Shown piece by piece: positions 13,401-20,021 of a DNA stretch of 28,912 nt; the first letter of the stretch is position 1, and every line of letters begins with the position of its first letter. The stretch is from a virus. The stretch is taken from positions 1-28,912 of IMG/VR virus record IMGVR_UViG_3300031162_001394. One strand, 5' to 3'. The notes under the pieces are model-generated. The model saw nothing but the letters and a program-made list of their open reading frames with translations. It was not told where the DNA came from and did no database searches. Position numbers and translations under genes: made by a program.

Positions 13401-16118
13401 CTCCGGCGCGTGCCCATTGGCAACATCGCCTTCGGCGTATGTGAGCACCCCACCTCGGGCCAGAACCGACTCGCCGTAACCGCCAGAACCGCCTACTAAG
13501 CCCCCGTTACTCCAATACGCCACCCCCCGGACCGTGATGTTCCGATCCTGGAGGGTGTCAAGAATGTCCTTGAACCTTTGAATCTCAGCTGCATCAGCCT
13601 CACCGTCAACCTCAACGTCCTTGCTGTCCGGCACGTCGTCCAACAAACCAATGAACGCTTCGATCTGCGCGGTGTCTGCCTCAGCGCCGAGGAACGCAAT
13701 CGCTTCGGCTGTATCCCAAAGACCCAGATTGACCATCTCCGCAGCAAACGTCGCATCAGCTTGAGAAGAGTCAGCGTTGATGTACGCAACGGCTTCCTGC
13801 TGGCTCCACATTCCAGATAGGAGCATGACGTTGGCAAACTCCTGCCGAGCCATGCTCCCGTCCGCGTCGATGTAAGTTCGCCACTCCTGAGCAGTGAACA
13901 CCTGCAGATCGTTCTGCAGCATCCCGATGTTCTCTCGGGCAAGAGCAGTCTCGGCAGTCATCCTCGCTTCCCACTCAGACTGCGCCCACTCGTCACCGAT
14001 GAAGATCAGATCAGTGATCTGCTGCTCGGTCATCCCGGTATCAGCCGCGATGTCCATGACGACTTCGGTGCCGTCCAGCTCCACAGCCAAAGCGGCAGCC
14101 TGCCCGAGCTGCTCCTGGACAGCCGCCCACCCCTGGAGCCCCTCCTCCGAAAGCTTCGAAATGTCGACGTTGCTGAGCTTTATGAACTGGCCCGTCAGCG
14201 TGGCGATTTCCACCGCAGACGTGCCTGCTTCCGCAGCAAGCTCCCCGAACGTGGCAACAATCTCGTCCTGTTTCGCTAGCGCCTGCTCGGCAGTGACACC
14301 GGACTGGGCGTATGCGATGTTCAGGTCACCAAATGCAGAGGCCAACTCCTCAACCGAAAGCGATCCGGCTTCGAACGAAGCAACCGCCTCGGCTGCAGCC
14401 TGTTCAGCCTCCCGCAGATACTCAGACTGCTGGGTGAACAAGTCCTGCCTGCCCTGAATCTCGTTGATCGTGTCACTCAACGTCCTCAGAGAGTCGTTCA
14501 TGGTGTTGATCGAACGCGATGCGTCTTCTGCTTGGGCACCGACCGTATCAATCCCAAACGACCCCGCATCAGGGAAAGCGAAAGCGTCGCCTGCCTGGGC
14601 CATCTGACGAAGACCTTCAGCAGCAGCCAGCGCTGCCTGTTCCGTCTCCCAGACCCGACGAGCGTCAGCAGCTTGCTCCTCGGCCGTGTATAGCACGCGC
14701 TCTTCGCGGACAGGAGTCTCAGCAGCTAGGGCTCCAGCCCACCCGTTCTCGGCAGAAGACCCATACGAGTACGACTCGTTCCACCGGTCCTCGTAGAACG
14801 CCGGGTCAAAGCTTCCAATCGGCAACGAAGCCATCGGAGTGAAATCTTGAGCAGGTGGGTTCAGGGCCTCACCGACCTCATTCGTGAGGGCGACGAGATT
14901 AAGAATGCCGTCTCTTAATTTATCGACCTGCCAAAGCGCGGCATCAAGACCAAGGTCGACAACTGGCATAACAATCTGGCCAACGACAATCGCAAGGTTC
15001 TCGTACTTGCCCAGCAAGATATCCCACCTAGCGGCGGTGGTATCGAGCCTTTTCTCGTACTCCTCCTGTCTGGCAGAAGCGTTTAACAGCTCAGCGTTCG
15101 AATCGGCTACCGCCGACTCCATGGTGGAGAAACCCTCCGCCAACGTAAGCAACGTGGCACGAGTCCGCTCATTCGACAGACTCAACGTGTCGAGCGTGCC
15201 AACAACATTGCCGCCCTCAGCCGAGATATCGGACAAACCTTCAACGAAATTCATGAACGCTGCGTCAGCGTCCGTCTCCCACAGCCGGGCGAACTCGTCA
15301 GCGGTCATCCCCGCGACCGTCGCGAAATCTTCGAGCGCACGACCACCCGTCTGGACAGAATCTTCAATCGTCAGAAACGTCTTCTGCATCGCCGTGCCAG
15401 CAGCTTCAGTCGGCAGACCAAGATCTTTCATCGCCGCAGCCAGGCCCAGCACCGTGCCTTCGGTGATCCCAACCACGGCAGCACCCGCCGACATACGAGT
15501 CGTCAGATTCAGGATCTCCGACTCAGTCGCCGCGTAGTTGTTGCCCAACTCAACCAGCACCGAGCTGAGAGCGTCAACTTCTTGCGGAGCACTGCCCATC
15601 ACGTTCATGAAACGCGCCATCGACGTAGCAGCCTCGGTAGCCGCCAGGTTCGTCGTCGCACCCAACTGGGCCATGACTTCGGTGAACTCACCGACATCAT
15701 CAACACGGACACCAAGCTGACCAGCAGCCTCAGCGATCGCAGCCAACTCCATAGCCGTCGCAGGCATATCCGACGACATGTTGAACAGCTCCATACGGAG
15801 CGACGACAGCTGAGCTTCGGATCCGTCGAGCGTCTTCAACGCACCCGTCCAGGCCGTCTCAAACTCGACCGCAGCCTTGACCGACTTAGCCACTCCGGCA
15901 GCCAAAGCGACAGCCGCGACACCGCCAAGGACCATCTTCCCGCTCATCTTCGACGTCGCCTGCTCAAGACCCGACATCGCGTTCGACGCGACACCAAGCT
16001 GACGACCACTCGTCGTGCCGAAACCACCGATCAAGCGAGACGCAACCGCCAACCCCTGCGACAACTTCGCAGTATCAGCGCTCAAAATGACCCGAATATT
16101 GCCCGCGTCAACAGCCAT
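10473..16118 (-). CDS. Tape measure protein
   Basis: At 1881 residues this is the longest gene, located after the tail assembly chaperones, which is diagnostic. It sets tail length and is packed inside the tube. Residues about 60-400 match the TP901-type phage minor tail domain: a hydrophobic helix (VLGGVAAVALAAGVAKSV), FETAWTGALKTLDGSEAQL, AGQLGVRVDDVGEF, and TRMSAGAAVVGITEGTVLGL. A hydrophobic stretch AIVVGQIVMPVVDLGLDAAL follows. The rest is repeat-rich: two modules with GEAYIPL (near residues 926 and 1790), a triplicated 22-residue repeat (about 1050-1115), two copies of an 89-residue unit (about 1140-1317) and about eight strand-helix units of 30 residues (about 1458-1733). The C-terminus is basic (HKLERKLARR). 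No strong Shine-Dalgarno precedes ATG 16118. Confidence 0.95.
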   Translation of the reverse strand: MAVDAGNIRVILSADTAKLSQGLAVASRLIGGFGTTSGRQLGVASNAMSGLEQATSKMSGKMVLGGVAAVALAAGVAKSVKAAVEFETAWTGALKTLDGSEAQLSSLRMELFNMSSDMPATAMELAAIAEAAGQLGVRVDDVGEFTEVMAQLGATTNLAATEAATSMARFMNVMGSAPQEVDALSSVLVELGNNYAATESEILNLTTRMSAGAAVVGITEGTVLGLAAAMKDLGLPTEAAGTAMQKTFLTIEDSVQTGGRALEDFATVAGMTADEFARLWETDADAAFMNFVEGLSDISAEGGNVVGTLDTLSLSNERTRATLLTLAEGFSTMESAVADSNAELLNASARQEEYEKRLDTTAARWDILLGKYENLAIVVGQIVMPVVDLGLDAALWQVDKLRDGILNLVALTNEVGEALNPPAQDFTPMASLPIGSFDPAFYEDRWNESYSYGSSAENGWAGALAAETPVREERVLYTAEEQAADARRVWETEQAALAAAEGLRQMAQAGDAFAFPDAGSFGIDTVGAQAEDASRSINTMNDSLRTLSDTINEIQGRQDLFTQQSEYLREAEQAAAEAVASFEAGSLSVEELASAFGDLNIAYAQSGVTAEQALAKQDEIVATFGELAAEAGTSAVEIATLTGQFIKLSNVDISKLSEEGLQGWAAVQEQLGQAAALAVELDGTEVVMDIAADTGMTEQQITDLIFIGDEWAQSEWEARMTAETALARENIGMLQNDLQVFTAQEWRTYIDADGSMARQEFANVMLLSGMWSQQEAVAYINADSSQADATFAAEMVNLGLWDTAEAIAFLGAEADTAQIEAFIGLLDDVPDSKDVEVDGEADAAEIQRFKDILDTLQDRNITVRGVAYWSNGGLVGGSGGYGESVLARGGVLTYAEGDVANGHAPEITSPGAPIRVWSEPETQGEAYIPLANDHRRPRARNILRETARRLGMGQHDFAMGGLVDSFANGGATFATSVGLPSIAVTVAVDAEALGQVGVDLAPVANTLYDIGEAATTGTVSVAALGASFLGTRADGEELKSSLGGTASAIRGTADEIGGFGESLVKPWTDSFRGAADEIGGFGESLVDAWTDSARGAADEIGGFGESLVKPWNDSFKGISENSESTFKGITENLRNTGRDMALAMDEQVFIDKFSAISGWAEESFVEWLGAWDLSVVEMVVRLEAAGLELDHIWGGMAEGAGVSAAEMFNAFNDSALDISEAAQELGRGMAEGMDPEQFIAIFSDITGWASEAFVEWLDDWDGTVNDALSQLEDAGLDIGFIFEEMFARGAEPAEVLAVAIGTISESLQDVEDAASAAGNALDVLYGRQLDLIGSQIDYLNAIDEVNAIVDEGGVFGFDDKEARRNLESLIQAGQDMEAYGREVASTADSADDAVGSYRNLEQQFADLATAAGLPAEEVAELTTALFGIPDQMIIDIQVEGEDFEADVEAYEGALEELGMEPTTVTIEADTEESQADIEAAVEQLEELVDGEYVAEIELEKEELETDLAEVDEALATTTEEDYIVELEMEREALLTDLEDTVALLEDLTLEPYEVELELERELFLIDIEDTVTILDELTAEPYEIVFEADTEELDVALEDLETELLAFEEEPTTIVLELDADDAMDALTGEGGVISELEAAVAEPYEATLTVDVEDATTEILDLTTLATTYAEGTYDAEMTATDSASEVIGTAQAAADGFVAGSPYHAVLTAESGQAVSAISAATGALAGFTSKSITVTTTQQTVVAAPIVLGSSSDQAKRFADGGFENHVAQIAPAGAYRLWAEAETGGEAYIPLSPQKRDRSMEILSEVASLFGHSLVPMANGGVINNLTANRGGIVVNAPVEVNVSGGASVETARIAGEAAERAVDGLAHKLERKLARR
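10919..11745 (-). repeat. About eight degenerate strand-helix repeats in the tape measure protein
   Basis: The encoded protein shows tandem units of about 30 residues, each a beta-strand of alternating hydrophobic and acidic residues followed by an acidic amphipathic helix. Examples are YIVELEMEREALLTDLEDT, YEVELELERELFLIDIEDT and YEIVFEADTEELDVALEDL, joined by linkers such as LLEDLTLEP and ILDELTAEP. The middle copies are most alike; outer copies (TTVTIEADTEESQADIEAAV, YEATLTVDVEDATTEI, YHAVLTAESGQAVSAI) have diverged. The units are extremely acidic, unlike the rest of the protein. Confidence 0.8.
12168..12701 (-). repeat. Two tandem copies of an 89-residue unit in the tape measure protein
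   Basis: Two adjacent 267-nt units encode related sequences. One has DEQVFIDKFSAISGWAEESF and VEWLGAWDLSVVEMVVRLEA; the next has DPEQFIAIFSDITGWASEAF and VEWLDDWDGTVNDALSQLED. The anchor Met-Asp codons at 12689 and 12422 are exactly 267 nt apart. The copies keep the GWA-x-E-x-F-V-E-W-L core and the following A-G-L-x-I/L motif while differing at many other positions, so the duplication is old. Confidence 0.8.
12774..12971 (-). repeat. Triplicated 66-bp repeat in the tape measure gene
   Basis: Three adjacent 66-bp copies differ at only a few positions. The sequence GACGAGAGACTC on the plus strand recurs at 12795, 12861 and 12927, exactly 66 nt apart. Each copy encodes 22 residues of the form ADEIGGFGESLVKPWTDSFR; the middle copy reads LVDAWTDSAR. 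High nucleotide identity indicates a recent in-frame expansion. In a tape measure protein, length changes of this kind translate into tail length. Confidence 0.9.
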
Positions 16119-16169
16119 TTACCAGTACCAAGTTTCTGTTGGTAGATCGATCGTCACCCGCTCAGCGTG

Positions 16170-16619
16170 TCAGGTTCTGAACCTCACGTCTGGATGCAAC
16201 GGCTCACCGTCGCCCCGAGGTTCAGGCACAAACCGGACGCCGTCCATCGAGGCACCGGACTCTTCCATGTCTTTCGCCAAGCCGCCCCGAATGTCGCACA
16301 CGATGCAGTTGTGCTGAACAACCTTCCACATCGACTGATCCGCGACACGGCCCGCCTCATCGGTCATCTCATCGTTCTTTGTCCCACACGACGGACAACG
16401 ACCTAACTGCTGATCAGCCTTGTATCTGATCCAAGCCAGCTCAGCTACAACGTCCTCAGGGCGAAGCCGATGCTCGGCCTCAGAGAACGTGCAACCCGCA
16501 CGCTCCGCAAACTGCATAGTCGTCCGAGCATCAAGCGAATTCTCGAACAGATCCAGCCACTCATCGACCAGCGACCGATCCGATGGATCGTTCAGCTCAC
16601 CACCGCTGCCGACCGGCAT
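16170..16619 (-). CDS. Tail assembly chaperone, T-like second product
   Basis: This 149-residue reading frame overlaps the end of the preceding chaperone gene by 28 nt in the -1 frame, the arrangement of lambda G/T-type chaperones. It contains RCPSCGTKNDEM and, 30 residues on, HNCIVCDIRGG, a pair of CxxC motifs typical of the T part in actinophage tail chaperones (known from memory of the family). The N-terminal helices (VDEWLDLFENSLDARTTMQF) contain conserved-looking acidic positions. The ATG at 16619 has GGAG about ten bases upstream, and a TGA in this frame nine bases before the ATG limits where a frameshift could enter. It may therefore be started separately instead of by slippage. The product assists tube assembly around the tape measure protein. 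Confidence 0.8.
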   Translation of the reverse strand: MPVGSGGELNDPSDRSLVDEWLDLFENSLDARTTMQFAERAGCTFSEAEHRLRPEDVVAELAWIRYKADQQLGRCPSCGTKNDEMTDEAGRVADQSMWKVVQHNCIVCDIRGGLAKDMEESGASMDGVRFVPEPRGDGEPLHPDVRFRT

Positions 16620-17167
16620 GCCTGTTCAGCTCCAGTCAACAAAACGGCCAGTTCAGTCTCATTCCAGTTGTCGTCTTGCCACCAACTACGAATGGTCTCT
16701 TCGTCAAGTTCAGGTTCGATCAGACAGCGCGACACTAACACCTGCGGGAACGCATCGGCATCGAAACGCAGACCAGACCTTGCCTGCGCCGCCGACAAAC
16801 CCTCGGCCAGCGCCTGCTTCTCGAACTCGGCTTTCTGCTCGTCCGTCGGCGGGTTCTCACGCAACAGCTGCGTGTACAGCTTGTGCGGCAGAGCCCGAAA
16901 CACGAACTCAACCGACGCCTCTTCCAACTGCTCTTCCGCAGCGTCAAGCCGGACCTGAGCCTCAGTCATCTCCAACAAAGCCTCGGTCTCGTTCGGAGAC
17001 CCCTTACGGGCCACCCGCTGCCGAACCTCGATTTCCCGGAGTTCTCTCTTCGCCGCTTCGACCTCAGCCAACACGTCGGCATCCATGCACAGCTTTCGGC
17101 GAACGACATGCGGCTTCTTCGCCGACAGCTTCTCCAGCGCAGAGCGCTTCTTCTTCCTCGTAGCCAT
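16592..17167 (-). CDS. Tail assembly chaperone, G-like first product
   Basis: A 191-residue, highly charged, largely helical protein (MATRKKKRSALEKLSAKKPH) lying between the major tail proteins and the tape measure gene, where the G-like chaperone is always found in siphoviruses. A long helical section (AKRELREIEVRQRVARKG, then MTEAQVRLDAAEEQLEEAS) precedes a compact region ending CLIEPELDEETIRSWW. The stretch FVFRALPHKLYTQLL, about residues 88-102, is a motif pattern seen in G-like chaperones of actinophages. It is not part of the virion; it coats the tape measure protein during tail assembly. The gene overlaps the T-like frame downstream by 28 nt. The long 88-nt gap upstream holds a strong hairpin. 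Confidence 0.82.
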   Translation of the reverse strand: MATRKKKRSALEKLSAKKPHVVRRKLCMDADVLAEVEAAKRELREIEVRQRVARKGSPNETEALLEMTEAQVRLDAAEEQLEEASVEFVFRALPHKLYTQLLRENPPTDEQKAEFEKQALAEGLSAAQARSGLRFDADAFPQVLVSRCLIEPELDEETIRSWWQDDNWNETELAVLLTGAEQACRSAAVVS

Positions 17168-17203
17168 ATTGCCCCCTTATCAGTTGCCCCCAGTAAATCA
17201 TGT

Positions 17204-17249
17204 TCTCCCCGAGACCGAACGGGGGCAGAACTGTTCGGCCTCGGAGAGA
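17204..17249 (-). terminator. 17-bp stem hairpin after the major tail genes
   Basis: The arms TCTCCCCGAGACCGAAC (17204-17220) and GTTCGGCCTCGGAGAGA (17233-17249) pair over 17 positions, two of them G-T wobbles in the minus-strand RNA, with a 12-nt loop. It lies in the only sizeable gap between the second major tail gene and the chaperone gene. No U-tract follows, so it is not a classical intrinsic terminator. It may partially terminate, protect the 3' end of the abundant upstream mRNA, or be an RNA processing site. Confidence 0.75.
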
Positions 17250-17255
17250 GCTAGA

Positions 17256-17726
17256 TCACGCTGCGTACAAGCCCTTGGTGGGCGCAGCGATCGAGAAAGC
17301 AACCTCGTACATGGTCGCCTGCCCCGGATTGGGGTCGTACTCGTTCGAAACCACAGTCGCTACGAACACCTGCGACTCCTCACCGTTGACGGCACCGTTG
17401 AACCCGATCACGAGCCAACCGCTGCCGTCCACCGCCAACAGGTCCCGAATGGTTGTGGACGTGTCATCCGCATAGAACATGAGAGACGACTGCGGGTAGG
17501 TGACCGTGCCACCCACGTTGCCGACACGGGCATCGACGTAGTCCGGGGTGTCGTACACCGACACTGTCGGCTGGAAACCGGTGATACCCGCAAGGGCTTC
17601 ACCAGCCTTTGTGCCGAGCAGATTGGTGCCGCCAGACAGCTCAGTGCTGATGGAAGGGGCAACCAAAGTCGGCGCAGAAGTGAGCCAGTAGACAGACAGC
17701 GTGCCCGGGAGAATGTACCTTGCCAT
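17256..17726 (-). CDS. Major tail (tube) protein, second copy
   Basis: A 156-residue beta-rich protein (MARYILPGTLSVYWLTSAP). By eye it is identical at about 126 of 156 positions to the product of the adjacent gene at 17765-18235, with no gaps; differences lie mainly in residues 11-30 and 95-125. The core GGTNLLGTKAGEALAGITGF, VTYPQSSLMFYADDTST and ATVVSNEYDPNPGQATMYEV are the same. Position immediately before the tail chaperones, small size and beta content indicate a tube protein. The leader ACCGAGGAGGTCT, containing the Shine-Dalgarno sequence, is also duplicated, so the copy likely arose by tandem duplication of gene plus ribosome site. Both copies are intact, suggesting both are used, perhaps as tube and terminal or decorated-tube subunits. 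That split is inference. Confidence 0.88.
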   Translation of the reverse strand: MARYILPGTLSVYWLTSAPTLVAPSISTELSGGTNLLGTKAGEALAGITGFQPTVSVYDTPDYVDARVGNVGGTVTYPQSSLMFYADDTSTTIRDLLAVDGSGWLVIGFNGAVNGEESQVFVATVVSNEYDPNPGQATMYEVAFSIAAPTKGLYAA

Positions 17727-17764
17727 GAATTAGACCTCCTCGGTCGAGTTGATTGAAGGGCCGA

Positions 17765-18235
17765 TCAGGCCCCGAAGACGCCCTTGGTGGGCGCAGAGAT
17801 CGAGAAAGCAACCTCGTACATGGTGGCTTGCCCAGGGTTGGGGTCGTACTCGTTGGAGACCACAGTCGCGGTGAACAGCTGCGACTCCTCGTTCTGAGCC
17901 GACCCGTTGAAACCGAGCAGGAGAAACCCGCTCGTGTCCACTGACAGAAGATCCCGAATGGTTGTGGACGTGTCGTCTGCGTAGAACATCAGAGACGACT
18001 GCGGGTAGGTGACCGTGCCACCCACGTTGCCGACACGGGCATCGACATAATCAGGTGTGTCGTACACCGCCACCGAAGGTTGGAAACCAGTGATACCCGC
18101 AAGAGCTTCACCAGCCTTCGTTCCAAGCAGATTGGTGCCGCCAGACACTTCGGCTTGTGTCGGCGCTGCGGGGTCGACCGGCGTAGACGCCAGCCAGACG
18201 ACAGCAAGGGTTCCAGGAAGGATGTAACGTGCCAC
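17765..18235 (-). CDS. Major tail (tube) protein, first copy
   Basis: This encodes 156 residues from GTG 18235, with GGAGG eight bases upstream. Its sequence (MARYILPGTLAVVWLASTPV) is near-identical to that of the following gene except for two variable stretches. It has the GGTNLLGTKAGEALAGITGF core and VAFSISAPTKGVFGA ending. It should polymerise as rings on the tape measure protein to form the non-contractile tube. The preceding genes are connector and tail-completion proteins, the usual order for siphoviruses. Its ribosome binding site, including GAGGAGGT, is among the strongest in the window, as expected for an abundant virion protein. Confidence 0.88.
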   Translation of the reverse strand: MARYILPGTLAVVWLASTPVDPAAPTQAEVSGGTNLLGTKAGEALAGITGFQPSVAVYDTPDYVDARVGNVGGTVTYPQSSLMFYADDTSTTIRDLLSVDTSGFLLLGFNGSAQNEESQLFTATVVSNEYDPNPGQATMYEVAFSISAPTKGVFGA

Positions 18236-18238
18236 GGG

Positions 18239-18496
18239 TCAGACCTCCTCGGTCTCGTCGGTTGGTTCATCCTGGTCCTCGCCCGTGGCGGGTGAGTCAG
18301 GGATTTCTTCTGCCCCCTGGATTTCAGCCGGATCGTCGTCCCCGAAGATCTCGATGATCGTGAACCCAGCGTCCAGATACCGCTGCGCGGTGCTGGTGCC
18401 AGTGATCTTGATACGCGTCTCGTCGGGAGAGAGGAGCTTGACTTGTTCCATAGGCACAAGCGTCGGCCGCGCCGCAGGTTCGGCAGGGATGCTCAC
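18239..18496 (-). CDS. Hypothetical 85-residue acidic protein
   Basis: It starts at GTG 18496, overlapping the tail terminator-like gene as GTGA, and ends three bases before the first major tail gene. The first half is a small domain (VPMEQVKLLSPDETRIKITG, then AQRYLDAGFTIIEIFGDD) with a strand-helix pattern; the second half is an acidic, disordered tail (ATGEDQDEPTDETEEV). I do not recognise the family. An internal Met at residue 16 is an alternative start. Its place immediately before the tube gene suggests a minor tail or assembly role, but nothing in the sequence proves it. Confidence 0.7.
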   Translation of the reverse strand: MSIPAEPAARPTLVPMEQVKLLSPDETRIKITGTSTAQRYLDAGFTIIEIFGDDDPAEIQGAEEIPDSPATGEDQDEPTDETEEV

Positions 18497-18921
18497 TGGG
18501 TGACAAGCAACCGGATGTGAGCGACCGAAAGCATCGCGCCTTCCGCCCCGATCCCGATGTCTGTCACAACCTCACGTTCGATCACAGAGTGATCCTCAAC
18601 CGTCAACGGGTACGTGTACCCCGTCCCCGAACCCAAGTCAGTCAACCGCACCAACACCCGATCCAGAATCCACTCGGACTGCGCCCGGTTCGCCCCAACC
18701 GCCGACAGCTGATACTTCACATTCCGCATGTCGTCAGGCTGGACGATCGCACCGATCGCACCGTAGCCAGACGCAACCCGGTAAACCACAATGTAAGGAG
18801 GCTCACCCGCCGCCCCGTCAGGTGCCTTTGCGTCGCCAACCAACCCCTCGGCAGCGGTGCCGACCAGAGCCGCCTCGCAGAACGCGAGCAACCCATCAGT
18901 GACTTTTCGGGATTCAATCAA
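18493..18921 (-). CDS. Tail terminator-like protein (lambda gpU type)
   Basis: This encodes 142 residues from TTG 18921, which overlaps the previous stop as TTGA. The sequence alternates helices and strands (MIESRKVTDGLLAFCEAAL, PPYIVVYRVASGYGAIG, VKYQLSAVGANRAQSEWILD, RVLVRLTDLG, VEDHSVIEREVVTDIG). The layout of an N-terminal helix, a strand with PPYIVVYRV, then Y-Q-L-x-x-V-G-x-x-x-x-Q-x-E-x-x-x-D-R-V matches the actinophage tail terminator family as I know it. Such proteins cap the tube and contact the head connector. Location two genes before the tube protein agrees. No distinguishing active site exists for this fold, so the assignment is by pattern and order. Confidence 0.75.
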   Translation of the reverse strand: MIESRKVTDGLLAFCEAALVGTAAEGLVGDAKAPDGAAGEPPYIVVYRVASGYGAIGAIVQPDDMRNVKYQLSAVGANRAQSEWILDRVLVRLTDLGSGTGYTYPLTVEDHSVIEREVVTDIGIGAEGAMLSVAHIRLLVTQ

Positions 18922-19286
18922 AACCCAAGCTCCCTCATAATTTCAGTTTCCAAACGGGCACCCAACTGGTCAGCGACCGGCCCGAAGTGAGGTTGAGGGT
19001 TCACAGGGAACACACGGCCCATCGAGTCCGGCCCGCCAAACCCGAACTCCAACCTGGCCCCGTAAGGCTCCGACGTGCCAATGATCACCGCCTTCCCCTG
19101 CCTACCCATGTTGATCGAATCCCGATACTTCCCGGTGTCGACCGGAGCCAATCGTTTGATCTCTGCCAACGCAGCGTCTCCCACGGTCAACGACGCCTTC
19201 TCAGCCGCCTCCGCCGCCTTTTCACGAGCGTTAAGCAACCAGTTGATGGTCCTCGTCGCACCGACTATCCGAACGAAAATGTTCAC
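18918..19286 (-). CDS. HK97 gp10-like head-tail/tail completion protein
   Basis: This 122-residue protein starts at GTG 19286 (GTGA overlap). A helical N-terminus (AREKAAEAAEKASLTVGDAA) is followed by LAPVDTGKYRDSINMGR, the typical A-P-V-D-T-G-x-x-R-x-S-I motif of gp10-like proteins, and then by AVIIGTSEPYGARLEFGF, the typical strand with Y-A-x-x-x-E-F-G. The ending PQPHFGPVADQLGARLETE is also typical (P-x-P-F/H followed by a terminal helix). The family acts in the neck, joining head and tail. Its position between the head-closure and terminator genes fits. Confidence 0.88.
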   Translation of the reverse strand: MNIFVRIVGATRTINWLLNAREKAAEAAEKASLTVGDAALAEIKRLAPVDTGKYRDSINMGRQGKAVIIGTSEPYGARLEFGFGGPDSMGRVFPVNPQPHFGPVADQLGARLETEIMRELGF

Positions 19287-19675
19287 CCGTGCGACACCTC
19301 CTGAGGCTGGTACATGATCCTCAACCGACGAGTCACCTCATACGTCTGAGTCAACACCGCCTCCACCGTCCACTCCTGCCCCGTCAACGGTCCAGACTCG
19401 AACGACACCTTGTCGTCCACGTTGATCCCGTCAGCGTCGAAAGGCACCCGCAGGATCCCGTGGTGTTCACGCAGATCCGCATACCCAAGATCACGAGGAT
19501 GACCCGACAACCGATCCGAGTACATCGCACACCCCTCCCAGACCTGGGTCGAGGTGAAAGTTACAGCCCCAGTCGACTCATCGACCGAAGTCTGCCGTCG
19601 ATCCTCGCGAGTAATCACCACTCGATCGGTTAAGCGCCGTAGGGCGGCTTGGCGTGCCGGATTGAACATCGTCAT
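19283..19675 (-). CDS. Head-tail adaptor/head-closure protein
   Basis: A 130-residue protein from ATG 19675 (MTMFNPARQAALRRLTDRVV), preceded by GGAGG six bases upstream. RLTDRVVITRE with a following strand is the common opening of siphoviral head-closure proteins. Later parts are VTFTSTQVWEGCAMYSDR, RVPFDADGINVDDKVSFE and GQEWTVEAVLTQTYEVTRR, a beta-barrel-like succession with a terminal hydrophobic strand. It would close the portal vertex after packaging and bind the tail. It overlaps the previous gene by 98 nt, unusually long for this window, yet its own N-terminal motif and Shine-Dalgarno sequence show that the start is real. Confidence 0.8.
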   Translation of the reverse strand: MTMFNPARQAALRRLTDRVVITREDRRQTSVDESTGAVTFTSTQVWEGCAMYSDRLSGHPRDLGYADLREHHGILRVPFDADGINVDDKVSFESGPLTGQEWTVEAVLTQTYEVTRRLRIMYQPQEVSHG

Positions 19676-20021
19676 CGAGATCCTCCGCCATACGGAGTAT
19701 CACGTCGAGCACGATGTCAGCGGGGTGCTCCCTGAACCCGGACTTGTCGACCTGCTTCCGCAACTCGTCACGATCTATCGCTGCGATCAACGGCCTAACC
19801 GGGGCAGCCGGGCGAGAGACATTCACAGTCGCCAACCCTTCGAAATCGAACTCAGTCGACGGTGTAAGCCGGATCCCGACAATCGGCAACGGCGACCCCT
19901 TGCCCGCCATCATCTGGATCTCGGCTATCGCATGCGAAGGGACCTCGACACCTTCGATCTCGATCGTCGGGTGCTCCGCCGCCGAAGGGAAACTCATCTT
20001 CACCTTCGAAACGTGATCCAC
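19578..20021 (-). CDS. Hypothetical head-tail connector-region protein
   Basis: This encodes 147 residues from GTG 20021, immediately after the previous stop, with GGAG seven bases upstream; an ATG at 19997 (MSFPSAAEHPTIEIEGVEV) with AAGGTG before it is a good alternative. The N-terminal part is beta-rich (IVGIRLTPSTEFDFEGLATV), the middle helical (DRDELRKQVDKSGFRE and VLDVILRMAEDLDDD), and the last 30 residues are Ser/Arg-rich (SRPTALNRSSGDYSRGS) and lie within the overlap with the next gene. I do not recognise the family. Its position among neck genes suggests a connector or decoration role. The polar C-terminus may simply be what the overlap permits. Confidence 0.72.
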   Translation of the reverse strand: MDHVSKVKMSFPSAAEHPTIEIEGVEVPSHAIAEIQMMAGKGSPLPIVGIRLTPSTEFDFEGLATVNVSRPAAPVRPLIAAIDRDELRKQVDKSGFREHPADIVLDVILRMAEDLDDDVQSGTPSRPTALNRSSGDYSRGSTADFGR

